DNA of 62,603 nucleotides from Hyphomicrobiales bacterium. Its GTDB lineage: Bacteria > Pseudomonadota > Alphaproteobacteria > Rhizobiales > Aestuariivirgaceae. The translations under genes and the position numbers were made by a program. The DNA lies in assembly GCA_003151375.1 (NCBI GenBank), contig PLXI01000234.1:1-62603 (forward strand). Reading direction: 5' to 3'. Positions 49,990 through 56,565 of the stretch are shown piece by piece; the first letter of the stretch is position 1, and each line of letters opens with the position of its first letter. Under the pieces are notes generated by a model. It was given only the letters and a program-made list of their open reading frames with translations, was not told where the DNA came from and made no database searches.

Positions 49990-50298
49990 CTATAGGTTGG
50001 CCGCGAGCCACAAATCGAGAGCGTCAATGGTTTTGCAATAATCATCGTGTGGATTTTTCGCTCCGTACCCGCCTTTCAAAGCCTTATTCGCCTGCACAAT
50101 CAATGCGCGGGCTGGCTGGAACTGTGGGGCTTGGAGGGCAGTGATTGCATTGGCGAGAATTTGATAAGCTTTAGAAGCTCTCGCACCATCACGCCAATCA
50201 GAATAGTTTAGCACCGTGCGGCCTTCCCACAACATTTCGTGGGCCTCTTTTGAGGCCTTCATCAGCGCTTCAATCTGCTCTCGTGTAAGGTCAGTCAT
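49990..50298 (-). CDS. small helical accessory protein
   Basis: A 102-residue protein from ATG 50298, which overlaps the preceding stop (ATGA); an upstream in-frame ATG at 50316 is also possible. It contains R-E-Q-I-E-A-L, Y-Q-I-L-A-N-A-I-T-A-L and a D-Y-C-K-T-I-D-A-L-D-x-W-L end. Several genes in this unit share the R-A-L-I/I-D-A-L-x-x-W-L pattern, suggesting a paralogous set. Unknown function. Confidence 0.6.
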   Translation of the reverse strand: MTDLTREQIEALMKASKEAHEMLWEGRTVLNYSDWRDGARASKAYQILANAITALQAPQFQPARALIVQANKALKGGYGAKNPHDDYCKTIDALDLWLAANL

Positions 50299-50645
50299 GG
50301 GTTTGCTTTCAGCCATTCGGAAATGGCGGTGAGTAAGTTACGACCTTTTCTGATGTGTCCAATTTTCAAGGCCATATCGCCTTCCAATCCGCCGCCAACA
50401 GCAGTATCGTCTTCATCTTCTAACATCCACTCACCAACAAAATCCTCTTCACAGGCAAGCACAAGCGGTTCTAAATCTTTCTGCGCCTTCTCAATCAACA
50501 CGCGGGCTTCGTCTAGGGGTGATGGATCGAAGGATTTGAGGGCAAGGCGAGCGAGCTGCACAAATTCATAACCATTAGGATCAACCTTGCTCCCATCAAC
50601 AATTTGCTTAACTCTCTCTTGCGTCAGCATTTCTCTTTCAGCCAT
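50295..50645 (-). CDS. small acidic accessory protein
   Basis: A 116-residue protein from ATG 50645 with GGAGAGAG upstream. Layout resembles the neighbour at 49990-50298: an N-terminal helix, a D-E-A-R-V-L-I-E-K-A-Q-K helix, an acidic loop (E-D-E-D-D) and an I-S-E-W-L-K end. The two are probably diverged duplicates. Unknown role. Confidence 0.6.
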   Translation of the reverse strand: MAEREMLTQERVKQIVDGSKVDPNGYEFVQLARLALKSFDPSPLDEARVLIEKAQKDLEPLVLACEEDFVGEWMLEDEDDTAVGGGLEGDMALKIGHIRKGRNLLTAISEWLKANP

Positions 50646-50841
50646 TGTCTCTCTCCAAAACGTTTCCATCTAGCAGCGCGAGGGCGGCTGCGGCTTTGCG
50701 AAGGTCGCCAACTGTGACATGACTGTACTGTGCCACCATATCGTCAGACCAATTTTCATAATAACCTTCAGCGTGCGCAGCAAACGGCTTCAACGCCTCA
50801 CGCACGGCATCAATCGTGGAAGTTGGAAGGGTTTGGGTCAT
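50638..50841 (-). CDS. small accessory protein
   Basis: A 67-residue protein from ATG 50841, overlapping the previous stop (ATGA). The V-R-E-A-L-K-P-F-A block and V-T-V-G-D-L-R-K-A-A-A-A-L-A-L-L helix are typical of phage early proteins that precede or follow Ea22-like genes. Unknown function. Confidence 0.6.
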   Translation of the reverse strand: MTQTLPTSTIDAVREALKPFAAHAEGYYENWSDDMVAQYSHVTVGDLRKAAAALALLDGNVLERDNG

Positions 50842-51179
50842 GTGTTGCTTAAATCCCCGTTGCTGATGTGCCCGTGCCAATGTGGATCAAGGCCGATGCT
50901 TGGTGCAATTGTCAGTGTGTCGAAAGTTTCTCCACTTACGCGCTGATGAAATCCTTCGTGCGGAAACTCTGTGAACATGCGTCCAAGTTGGGTTTCCGGA
51001 TCAATTGGAGGCCAAAAACTAAACGCCAATCTCTTACCACGTTTTGTGCCGCAAGTCGGGCAGTTAGTATGATCGCAATGCGGGCAGAGAAAGGACACGC
51101 CAATGTAAAATGGCGCGGCCTTTTCAGCCCATTGGCTTGGCTGTATCCAGTGAGGCGCGAGGTCAATTAGTTTCATCAC
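50838..51179 (-). CDS. zinc-ribbon protein (paralogue of the 35099-35476 gene)
   Basis: A 113-residue protein sharing with the late-region gene the L-I-D-L-A-P-H-W start, C-P-H-C knuckle (residues 32-35), a second C-P-T-C unique to this copy, the F-D-T-L-T-I-A-P-S-I strand and the H-W-H-G-H-I-S-N-G end. One copy in an early unit and one in the late unit is noteworthy. Unknown function. Confidence 0.7.
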   Translation of the reverse strand: MMKLIDLAPHWIQPSQWAEKAAPFYIGVSFLCPHCDHTNCPTCGTKRGKRLAFSFWPPIDPETQLGRMFTEFPHEGFHQRVSGETFDTLTIAPSIGLDPHWHGHISNGDLSNT

Positions 51180-51400
51180 ACTTCTCCTTTAAACCTGTCA
51201 GCATAATCTATTTTCAATTGGGCGAATTGGGCTGGGGCGATGCGGGAAACTTCATAAGCGTTATTAAGAGGATTTTCAGCGCGTTTAAAAACCATGATGC
51301 TAACCCATTCCACACGCCCCTCACGAACCGCTTTTTGATATTCCACACTATCTTTCTCAGCCTTCGCCAGCAGTTGCTTGAGGCGCGTTAGGTCAGTCAT
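51176..51400 (-). CDS. small accessory protein
   Basis: A 74-residue, mainly helical charged protein overlapping both neighbours by four bases. Contains T-R-L-K-Q-L-L-A-K-A and a late F-A-Q-L-K-I-D-Y-A-D-R-F. No recognisable domain. Confidence 0.55.
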   Translation of the reverse strand: MTDLTRLKQLLAKAEKDSVEYQKAVREGRVEWVSIMVFKRAENPLNNAYEVSRIAPAQFAQLKIDYADRFKGEV

Positions 51401-51597
51401 GATGTTCTCTCTGTTGGGAAATGGATTTCAACTCGGCGCACATCTCGATATTTCTTGCGGGCCTTCTCTCTTGTTTTGAACAGGGCTGGGACAGTCACCA
51501 TGTCGCCCGTGTTGAAGCCGCCCCATCCCATGTCAACTTCGTTAAATTGAAGTTCCCCATCGCAAAATCCAGCCCAAAGTTTAACAACCTTCATCAT
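51397..51597 (-). CDS. small accessory protein
   Basis: A 66-residue protein; GAAAGGTGTGG precedes paired ATG codons at 51597/51594. It has a Gly/Asp/Trp-rich centre (M-G-W-G-G-F-N-T-G-D) suggesting a small beta fold and an Arg/Lys-rich end. No family recognised. The ribosome binding site is encoded in the end of the previous gene, in a segment duplicated at 52020-52070. Confidence 0.5.
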   Translation of the reverse strand: MMKVVKLWAGFCDGELQFNEVDMGWGGFNTGDMVTVPALFKTREKARKKYRDVRRVEIHFPTERTS

Positions 51598-51779
51598 CCA
51601 CACCTTTCAAGCTTCGGGTTTGCCTTGCATTCTTTCGCACTCGGATATTTAATATCCGGCGCGAACTTAACATGCTCAACTACAGGGCATGGCTCAAAGC
51701 GCTGCTTAACCAACGTCATGCCGTCAAGGGTTTGCGTCTCAACTGTGGCGATACATAAGAGAAGGGTGGCGAGGGTCAT
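51594..51779 (-). CDS. small exported protein
   Basis: A 61-residue protein with a hydrophobic N-terminus (residues 1-15) that may act as a signal peptide, and a C-terminal part with three Cys. Its last residues (K-x-C-K-A-N-P-x-x-E-R-C-G) recur in a 16-residue frame at 52020-52070. Start overlaps the preceding membrane peptide stop. Confidence 0.5.
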   Translation of the reverse strand: MTLATLLLCIATVETQTLDGMTLVKQRFEPCPVVEHVKFAPDIKYPSAKECKANPKLERCG

Positions 51780-51913
51780 GGCATTTCATCTTCTCGTTGG
51801 CTTGCTAAGCTGTTCAGCCTATCACGTTCAGCCTTTTCATAGCCAAGCACATGTCCAAGGCAAAACACCACACCCAGAAGAATAATAGCGCCGACAGTCC
51901 ATATAAATTCCAT
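51776..51913 (-). CDS. 45-residue single-span membrane protein
   Basis: ATG 51913 with AGAGG upstream, stop overlapping the next start (51776-51779). Residues 3-24 are hydrophobic, followed by a charged helix (E-K-A-E-R-D-R-L). Orientation would place the charged helix on one side of the inner membrane. Typical of small phage membrane effectors. Confidence 0.55.
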   Translation of the reverse strand: MEFIWTVGAIILLGVVFCLGHVLGYEKAERDRLNSLASQREDEMP

Positions 51914-52020
51914 CACAACCTCTTTTCACACTTGCATATGGCAGTCCTGATCTTGTCATGGCATTGCCAGCAAATTACAGGATGGAACCAGCCATAGATG
52001 GCTTGAATCATGGCTTTCAT
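51913..52020 (-). CDS. 35-residue peptide with CxxC
   Basis: ATG 52020 with GGAAAGGTG upstream; stop overlaps the next ATG. It contains W-x-H-P-V-I-C-W-Q-C-H and a later C-K-C pair, so it may bind metal. Exact overlap with both neighbours supports it. Confidence 0.45.
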   Translation of the reverse strand: MKAMIQAIYGWFHPVICWQCHDKIRTAICKCEKRL

Positions 52021-52070
52021 CACCCACACCTTTCCATGTTAGGGTTTGCTTTACATTGCGCCGGAGTCAT
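52020..52070 (-). pseudogene. 16-residue remnant, duplicate of the 51594 gene end
   Basis: ATG 52070 to TGA 52020. The encoded Q-C-K-A-N-P-N-M-E-R-C-G is nearly the same as the end of the 51594-51779 protein, and the DNA that follows (GAAAGGTGTGG then TGATGAA) is also shared. It looks like the tail of a duplicated gene kept because it carries the ribosome binding site of the next gene. Confidence 0.45.
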
Positions 52071-52288
52071 GACGTGCCTGCAGCTTCATAAGAGGAATGC
52101 ACAAACCAATATAGTGGCCACAAAACCCAGACAATATCAGCGGCCAGTTCTTCACTTTCACAAGCAATGAAGCTTGATGAATGTTCGGCCTCGCAGGCTC
52201 TAGCGACCTTAATTGTGTAGATATGCGTGAGCCATGCACATGCAAGATAGAAGCCAACGGCGAAATAAACTTTCCTATAGCGCTTCAT
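52067..52288 (-). CDS. small membrane-associated protein
   Basis: A 73-residue protein; GGAGG precedes three tandem ATG codons (52294, 52291 and 52288), the third being best spaced. Two hydrophobic segments (near residues 8-25 and 50-65) flank a Cys/Glu-rich stretch. Probably inner-membrane with two spans. Unknown function. Confidence 0.5.
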   Translation of the reverse strand: MKRYRKVYFAVGFYLACAWLTHIYTIKVARACEAEHSSSFIACESEELAADIVWVLWPLYWFVHSSYEAAGTS

Positions 52289-52290
52289 CA

Positions 52291-52485
52291 TCATCCTCCA
52301 ACTATCATGTGTTTATCTTTGTAATCCATCGTGGTGATGGCAAGCGGGCTCAATTCCACCTCTGGGGCAAATTGTTGCTCGCGCACATCACCAAGTTGGG
52401 CTTCCTCCCTGAGAATTCGCCAGAACAGGCCAGCGACAATTATCAATGGAACACCGATGAAAATAATGGCTCCGAACGCGTTCAT
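52291..52485 (-). CDS. 64-residue single-span membrane protein
   Basis: Residues 4-25 are hydrophobic (I-I-F-I-G-V-P-L-I-I-V-A-G-L type), followed by a charged region. Overlaps the upstream gene by four bases. Third of at least four small membrane proteins in this unit. Confidence 0.55.
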   Translation of the reverse strand: MNAFGAIIFIGVPLIIVAGLFWRILREEAQLGDVREQQFAPEVELSPLAITTMDYKDKHMIVGG

Positions 52486-52763
52486 GCTACACCTCTTTCG
52501 ATATTATGGGCGAGATCTATGAGAGCCACGCTCATGCCTTTCAGGCAGTTGCCAACTGCCAAACGCTCGACATTTGAGCCTGGCATATTTGGGCTATCTG
52601 CCGATACAAACAACTGGTCAGCCACCAACATCACGCCATCAGCCTTCGCTTTGCGCACAGTGGCTAACAATTCCGTTCTTACAACGGTCACAACATCTTC
52701 GTTTAGATGCACGCCAACGAGTTTAGCAACTTCCGCCTCGGCCCAATTTGGTTCTTCAGTCAT
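52482..52763 (-). CDS. accessory protein, related to the 56562-56852 gene
   Basis: A 93-residue protein. The start M-T-E-x-P-N-W-A-E, the R-K-A-K-A-D-G-V helix and a P-G-S-N-x-E-R segment near residue 60 parallel M-T-E-R-K-P-D-W-A-D, R-K-A-K-A-D-G-V and P-G-G-N-A-D in the rightward gene at 56562. They are probably diverged paralogues of a common early-protein family. Unknown role. Confidence 0.6.
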   Translation of the reverse strand: MTEEPNWAEAEVAKLVGVHLNEDVVTVVRTELLATVRKAKADGVMLVADQLFVSADSPNMPGSNVERLAVGNCLKGMSVALIDLAHNIERGVA

Positions 52764-52990
52764 GTCTTTTTCCTCTCAGTACCGCCAACAACAAACTCAT
52801 TCGTGTCATAGTCAAACAAAGTTGGCATTTGGCTGGCGCGCATATCATCCGGCTCAGCATGTTCTAGGCCCAGCACAAAGAACCCATAGGCGCGCTTTCC
52901 AGCGTCATTGCCAGGGAACGTGGCCACTATATGCTGCGCCTCGTCTTTGACCTTGATGTTTCCAGTTCTACGGGTGACAGTGTATTTCAT
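52760..52990 (-). CDS. small accessory protein
   Basis: A 76-residue protein with an N-terminal beta pair (Y-T-V-T-R-R-T-G-N-I-K-V) followed by a helix and F-D-Y-D-T-N-E-F. Overlaps both neighbours by four bases. No family recognised. Confidence 0.55.
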   Translation of the reverse strand: MKYTVTRRTGNIKVKDEAQHIVATFPGNDAGKRAYGFFVLGLEHAEPDDMRASQMPTLFDYDTNEFVVGGTERKKT

Positions 52991-53190
52991 GCTCCGCCCT
53001 CACAATTAGCCACGGTGTTTTCCAGTTCATGATAAAGGCCTGAGACGTGTTCAATCTGGTCGCCGTCACATCCGGCCTTGCGCATGATCTCAACAAGGTC
53101 ACTCCAATGCAGTTCACAGATAAGACGCTGCGCCGCGCTGAATACCAAAGCCCTTTTGTCGCGGATATCTTCAAACTCAGGACGGCTCAT
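52987..53190 (-). CDS. small helical accessory protein
   Basis: A 67-residue protein, helical with L-V-F-S-A-A-Q-R-L-I-C-E-L and L-V-E-I-M-R-K-A-G-C. Start and stop overlap the adjacent genes. No family recognised. Confidence 0.55.
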   Translation of the reverse strand: MSRPEFEDIRDKRALVFSAAQRLICELHWSDLVEIMRKAGCDGDQIEHVSGLYHELENTVANCEGGA

Positions 53191-53330
53191 GCCTTCACCT
53201 TACCAATTATGCGTAACACCTCATCCCGTGCTTCTGCTTCCGTTGGTTCACGGCCGAGTTTAGCGACCAGCTTATTCCAAACACTGTTTGGATTTTTGTT
53301 GGCCCAAGTTGTGTTGATAGTGACACTCAT
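53187..53330 (-). CDS. 47-residue helical protein
   Basis: ATG 53330, stop TGA overlapping the next ATG (53187-53190). It contains W-A-N-K-N-P-N-S-V-W-N-K-L and L-G-R-E-P-T-E-A-E-A-R-D-E-V-L. Overlaps at both ends match the style of this unit. Confidence 0.5.
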   Translation of the reverse strand: MSVTINTTWANKNPNSVWNKLVAKLGREPTEAEARDEVLRIIGKVKA

Positions 53331-53533
53331 GGCTTGGTGCCTTCCTTTGGTTGAAACAATGTTCGCGCGGCCTTATCATCAACAAACCTTGGCAGTTCGG
53401 ACGCAATGCCTGTAAATAACAATCTATTGCTTTCAATGACTGTCTTTTGCGTTAAGCGTTTAGCTTCTGCCATACGCTTTGTTGCGGCTGCGTTGAGAAT
53501 GCGTGAAATTCCTTTGTCTAATGGGCTGTTCAT
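53327..53533 (-). CDS. small accessory protein
   Basis: A 68-residue basic helical protein (S-R-I-L-N-A-A-A-T-K-R-M-A-E-A-K-R-L-T-Q-K). Overlaps the next gene by four bases and starts three bases after the 53537-53704 stop. Unknown role. Confidence 0.5.
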   Translation of the reverse strand: MNSPLDKGISRILNAAATKRMAEAKRLTQKTVIESNRLLFTGIASELPRFVDDKAARTLFQPKEGTKP

Positions 53534-53536
53534 GAT

Positions 53537-53704
53537 TTACCTCAATAAATATCCGCGACCAGAAGCTATAATATCTTCTCTGTCCTCTTGTTCTTGGGCA
53601 TCGCGCCGTAATTCGTTCATTTCTTTTTGAAACTCTGCGCGTGTGATCTGGCCTTCCGCCAATTGCTGTTCTAATGCTTCAACTTCTTTGTCAAACCAGT
53701 CCAT
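53537..53704 (-). CDS. 55-residue coiled-coil protein with SHOCT-like helix
   Basis: ATG 53704 with GGAGG upstream. W-F-D-K-E-V-E-A-L-E-Q-Q-L-A-E-G-Q-I-T-R-A-E-F-type helices resemble short SHOCT-like oligomerisation segments. Highly charged throughout. Function unknown. Confidence 0.55.
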   Translation of the reverse strand: MDWFDKEVEALEQQLAEGQITRAEFQKEMNELRRDAQEQEDREDIIASGRGYLLR

Positions 53705-53746
53705 AATCATCCTCCAAATTAAAAGTTTTGCGGGCTATCTCGTTCA

Positions 53747-54127
53747 TCATGCACCTGCCTTGGCTTTGGCGAGGATGGCGCGGGCCTCTTGGTTAACCTT
53801 GGCGGCTATACAAGCAGGGCATTCGACAAGATCAGCCAAAGCGTCTCCAGTTTTGGGGCCAGTAGCATAGCAATGCTCAGGTGCAATATGGTCGCCAATG
53901 GCTCGTTCACTTGCTGAGATTGTATCTTCCAGCGCCTTTACCAGATCAGGAAATGCGTTGCAGGCTTGGACGATGTAGGCGGCGTTGGCGAGGGTGATCT
54001 CTATCCTCAGCGGTGTCTTTCGTCCGTGAGGAGTAGCTACAGCCACGCCCTCGTCGTAGGCGGTCAAAATCAGCGTTGGTGCTTTCGCCCCAATCTTCCA
54101 AGGCAGTGATGAATGGTTGTCCATCAC
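53747..54127 (-). CDS. accessory protein with N-A-A-Y-I-V-Q-A helix
   Basis: A 126-residue protein. The A-N-A-A-Y-I-V-Q-A-C-N-A-F-P-D-L-V-K-A-L-E block is typical of early phage proteins that pair with Ea22-like genes. The C-terminal part has H-C-Y and E-C-P-A-C-I, a potential metal site. Unknown function. Confidence 0.6.
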   Translation of the reverse strand: MMDNHSSLPWKIGAKAPTLILTAYDEGVAVATPHGRKTPLRIEITLANAAYIVQACNAFPDLVKALEDTISASERAIGDHIAPEHCYATGPKTGDALADLVECPACIAAKVNQEARAILAKAKAGA

Positions 54128-54381
54128 AGCACCCCTGCAAAGCGGTTCTGAGAGGCTACGGCTGCCAAAGTCTCAACAGGATTGGATTTGTTTAGATATG
54201 ATGCCCAAGCCAAGCTGCTGTCAGAATTAGCCACGTACACCATTGGATTAGCGCGGCGGTTGCCAAATGCGTCACGAAATGCCTGAATGCCAAGATAGCC
54301 TTGCTCGAAGACCTTTATGCCATTCAAGCGGTTATGCTCTTGGCAGGCGCGGAAAATAGCTGTGTGCTCGCGCTGGTTCAT
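54124..54381 (-). CDS. unknown accessory protein
   Basis: An 85-residue protein with F-E-Q-G-Y-L-G-I-Q-A-F-R-D-A-F-G-N-R-R in the centre. Overlaps both neighbours by four bases. No family recognised. Confidence 0.55.
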   Translation of the reverse strand: MNQREHTAIFRACQEHNRLNGIKVFEQGYLGIQAFRDAFGNRRANPMVYVANSDSSLAWASYLNKSNPVETLAAVASQNRFAGVL

Positions 54382-54851
54382 GCCTGCACCGTTTCTAAAA
54401 CCTGCTTGGCAGCATAGATTGCGCTGTTAGGCTTTGTCAGTGAAGCCAGTCGCTTCCGCAATCGGGTCATGTTGGCATTTGAGTTCGACAACATATAGGC
54501 CGGAAATCCAACTTCGCCCGAAAGTGCCGGTTGCTTCATTTTCGCTATTTGATCGGGATTCCAGCCAGCCGCCAGCAAGCCCGCATCATTGCCAAACTTG
54601 AGAAAGCGATTTGCAAGCTTCATCATCCCGTGTTGGCGTTCCAAGGCCCTCAAACGATCAGTAATCTTGGCTACGGAGTCTGGATCTCCGGAAGAAATCC
54701 TCCGCCCAGCGAGCGCGGCTTGTGTGCGCCGCTCTGCCGCTTGAGGGTTGGCGATTTGTTCAAGATCATGGGGTGTCATTTCAATTATCCTCTTGTTGTA
54801 AATTGCAGCCACTCGCCGCAAAAATTCATCATATGGTATGTCGCTTTTCAT
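54378..54851 (-). CDS. phage protein with C-terminal N-A-N-M-T-R-L motif
   Basis: A 157-residue basic helical protein. The C-terminal half (K-L-A-N-R-F-L-K-F-G-N-D, G-W-N-P-D-Q-I, G-E-V-G-F-P-A-Y-M-L-S-N-S-N-A-N-M-T-R-L) is like a conserved domain found in many phage and plasmid proteins, in some cases joined to DUF3560, though I am not certain of the family name. Probably DNA-related. Overlaps neighbours. Confidence 0.6.
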   Translation of the reverse strand: MKSDIPYDEFLRRVAAIYNKRIIEMTPHDLEQIANPQAAERRTQAALAGRRISSGDPDSVAKITDRLRALERQHGMMKLANRFLKFGNDAGLLAAGWNPDQIAKMKQPALSGEVGFPAYMLSNSNANMTRLRKRLASLTKPNSAIYAAKQVLETVQA

Positions 54852-55105
54852 GCTGTTTCATCAGCCGCCACCTCCTGCTCAAACTGTTCAGGCGTAATCG
54901 CCTTAAACTCAGCTACCGTGAGGCATTCCTTTGCCTCGTAAAACTTGCCCTGCCATTGGGCAAAGGCCGAAAACACTGGCCGCCCTGCCGCATTGTGGCT
55001 CATGGGCTCACCAACCAGAAAGCCCATCCCCGTCATAACTTCGGGCGGCAGGCATCCCAGCATTTCCCAATAACGTTCTTCTGTAACTTGATTCCAATTA
55101 GCCAT
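54848..55105 (-). CDS. small accessory protein
   Basis: An 85-residue protein from ATG 55105; the longer reading to 55141 lies in the previous gene. It contains Y-W-E-M-L-G-C-L-P-P-E and a late F-E-Q-E-V-A-A-D end. The W-E-M-L-x-x-L-P-P pattern recurs in phage early proteins; function unknown. Confidence 0.6.
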   Translation of the reverse strand: MANWNQVTEERYWEMLGCLPPEVMTGMGFLVGEPMSHNAAGRPVFSAFAQWQGKFYEAKECLTVAEFKAITPEQFEQEVAADETA

Positions 55106-55298
55106 TGGCCGCCTCCTCAACCATGAAGCCGATCTTGGCATTCTCGCTTAGTACCATCACATAGCGAGCAAATTGACCCTTGCGGCGCCCCATCGTGGCC
55201 ATGATAATATCCCCGACAAAGCAAACGGGAAGTTCCTTGTTCCAGCAATATAGGCCCTTCTGCCCAATCTGGATTTGTTCAATTTGATTTCTGTTCAT
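55098..55298 (-). CDS. small beta-rich protein
   Basis: A 66-residue protein with alternating hydrophobic strands (G-L-Y-C-W-N, V-C-F-V-G-D-I-I-M, F-A-R-Y-V-M-V-L), suggesting a small barrel. Its ATG directly abuts the DUF7007-like stop. Unknown function. Confidence 0.55.
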   Translation of the reverse strand: MNRNQIEQIQIGQKGLYCWNKELPVCFVGDIIMATMGRRKGQFARYVMVLSENAKIGFMVEEAANG

Positions 55299-55643
55299 TC
55301 AGGCCTCCACTTGTTGTTGCTGCCAGAAGGCAAATGCCTTGGCATAGGTTTCGCCATTCAAAGTCAGGCCGACATATTGCATTGCGTTGGGCTGTGCCGC
55401 TCCAAACTCTTGCGGCCATGCCGCCGCAACCAAGGCCCACTCACAATCTTCTTCAAAGGCGTTGCCCTTGCCGTACACATTGCACTTTAAGGCCTCTGGC
55501 ATCGCTGCCATGCGTTCAGGGCTCAAGAGCAAGCCCCCGTGGCTGGCAGTTCCGACCGACCAGATGCCAGGCATAACCTCATCGGCATATTGGATTTGCC
55601 CCCATGGGCAGGTCTTAGGCTTTGGACTGTTTTGGAAATTCAT
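55299..55643 (-). CDS. DUF7007-like protein
   Basis: A 114-residue protein, the first gene of the second leftward unit. T-C-P-W-G, G-I-W-S-V-G-T-A-S-H-G-G-L-L-L-S-P-E-R and E-E-D-C-E-W-A-L-V are the conserved blocks of DUF7007 proteins, common in alphaproteobacterial phages and mobile elements, function unknown. Ribosome binding site AGAGAGGGAAA. Element copy D lies 53 bases upstream. Confidence 0.75.
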   Translation of the reverse strand: MNFQNSPKPKTCPWGQIQYADEVMPGIWSVGTASHGGLLLSPERMAAMPEALKCNVYGKGNAFEEDCEWALVAAAWPQEFGAAQPNAMQYVGLTLNGETYAKAFAFWQQQQVEA

Positions 55644-55673
55644 ATTTCCCTCTCTTTCAATACCTAGATAAAG

Positions 55674-55752
55674 ATTAAATCGTGAATATGCTAGTGGGCA
55701 GATTGTCGCACCTCTATTGACGGCGGACTAACAGGCGCATATTAAATCGTTG
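55674..55752. promoter_or_regulatory. divergent control region of the XRE gene
   Basis: Contains ATTAAATCGT twice (55674-55683 and 55741-55750), element copy D (GGGCAGATTGTCGCA, 55696-55710), and a rightward promoter TTGACG (55717-55722), 17 bases, TATTAA (55740-55745). The second repeat overlaps the -10 box. Transcription would begin about 55752, two bases before the ATG at 55754, and no ribosome binding site is present, so the XRE message is probably leaderless and self-repressed. Confidence 0.65.
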
Positions 55753-55753
55753 C

Positions 55754-56023
55754 ATGATCAAAGCCCCGCCTCCCATCCCATCACCCCGCCAGCTTCGCAC
55801 CATCCGCGCTTGGTTTGGCATTAAACAACCAGATTTCGCTAGGAATTGCTCAATCTCACACTCGGCACTGGCGGGTTATGAGCTGGGCCGGCGCAAGACC
55901 TCTCAGGATGTTTTGATGGCCATCGCCAGGTACGTCGATACCCGCAATGTTAAATTCGATGATGTTTCTTTGACCTTTGATCATGGGGCTACATCCCTTC
56001 TCAAGGTGGAAAAGACTTCGTGA
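55754..56023 (+). CDS. XRE-family repressor-like regulator
   Basis: An 89-residue protein with a Cro/cI-type helix-turn-helix: R-Q-L-R-T-I-R-A-W-F-G-I-K-Q-P-D-F-A (residues 12-29), the recognition helix region S-H-S-A-L-A-G-Y-E-L-G-R-R, and a final L-M-A-I-A-R-Y helix. No C-terminal cleavage domain is present. It is divergent from the accessory unit and likely binds the ATTAAATCGT repeats here and the related site at 43469. It may set early timing or maintain a repressed state. Confidence 0.82.
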   Translation: MIKAPPPIPSPRQLRTIRAWFGIKQPDFARNCSISHSALAGYELGRRKTSQDVLMAIARYVDTRNVKFDDVSLTFDHGATSLLKVEKTS

Positions 56024-56565
56024 CTGACACTTCCATAGACCTTATTTTGGCTAAGAAGGCCTCTAACGAGGTCAAAATCAGGACGCTTGAGGCCGAAAAT
56101 GTCGATTTGGACATCGCCGTTGCCGTTTTGCGCAGTCTATCAGCAAAGACTGAGGAACCTAAAACTCCATACGACGAGACACTTGTTGAGTTCAAACCTG
56201 ATGAGGTGAAGGAAATGATCGAGCAAGCAGAAGTCAAACCCGCCGATCCTCCCGCCCAACAAACCGTCAATTCCCCCCAGCTTCCACGAGAAAAGATCAT
56301 CCTTAACGGCCGCTATTTGATCGTCGGCCAAATCGCCATCAATCTATTCCCCGATGAAGTAAAGCTGGCCGCTGCAATGTTGAATAAATTCGGCGAAACA
56401 CTAAAGAAATCAGATGCTCACAAACTTGACAGAAAGCCTGAAATCCCAATCCTGCGCCTCAAGAGCCGATTGGAGAAATCAGGCATCCACATTGAAGTTC
56501 GACACAACGGCTGGGCGCTTGCAAATGAGGTGGCCAGTCCAACCCAAACGGAGACAAAACCATGA
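56020..56565 (+). CDS. winged-helix (OmpR-type) regulator-like protein
   Basis: A 181-residue protein starting at GTG 56020, overlapping the XRE stop. Residues 5-45 form a coiled coil (V-K-I-R-T-L-E-A-E-N-V-D-L); 60-90 are a Pro-rich linker. Residues about 95-170 contain L-R-L-K-S-R-L-E-K-S-G-I-H-I-E-V-R-H-N-G-W-A-L, closely like the recognition helix and wing of OmpR/PhoB DNA-binding domains. No receiver domain is seen. It is probably an early or late transcription regulator working with the XRE protein. Confidence 0.65.
   Translation: MTDTSIDLILAKKASNEVKIRTLEAENVDLDIAVAVLRSLSAKTEEPKTPYDETLVEFKPDEVKEMIEQAEVKPADPPAQQTVNSPQLPREKIILNGRYLIVGQIAINLFPDEVKLAAAMLNKFGETLKKSDAHKLDRKPEIPILRLKSRLEKSGIHIEVRHNGWALANEVASPTQTETKP

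Noticed and set aside
53691..53750. A 19-codon frame overlapping the starts of two accessory genes
   Set aside because: It is very short, ends inside the next gene in another frame, and its only clear role is to carry the GGAGG of that gene.
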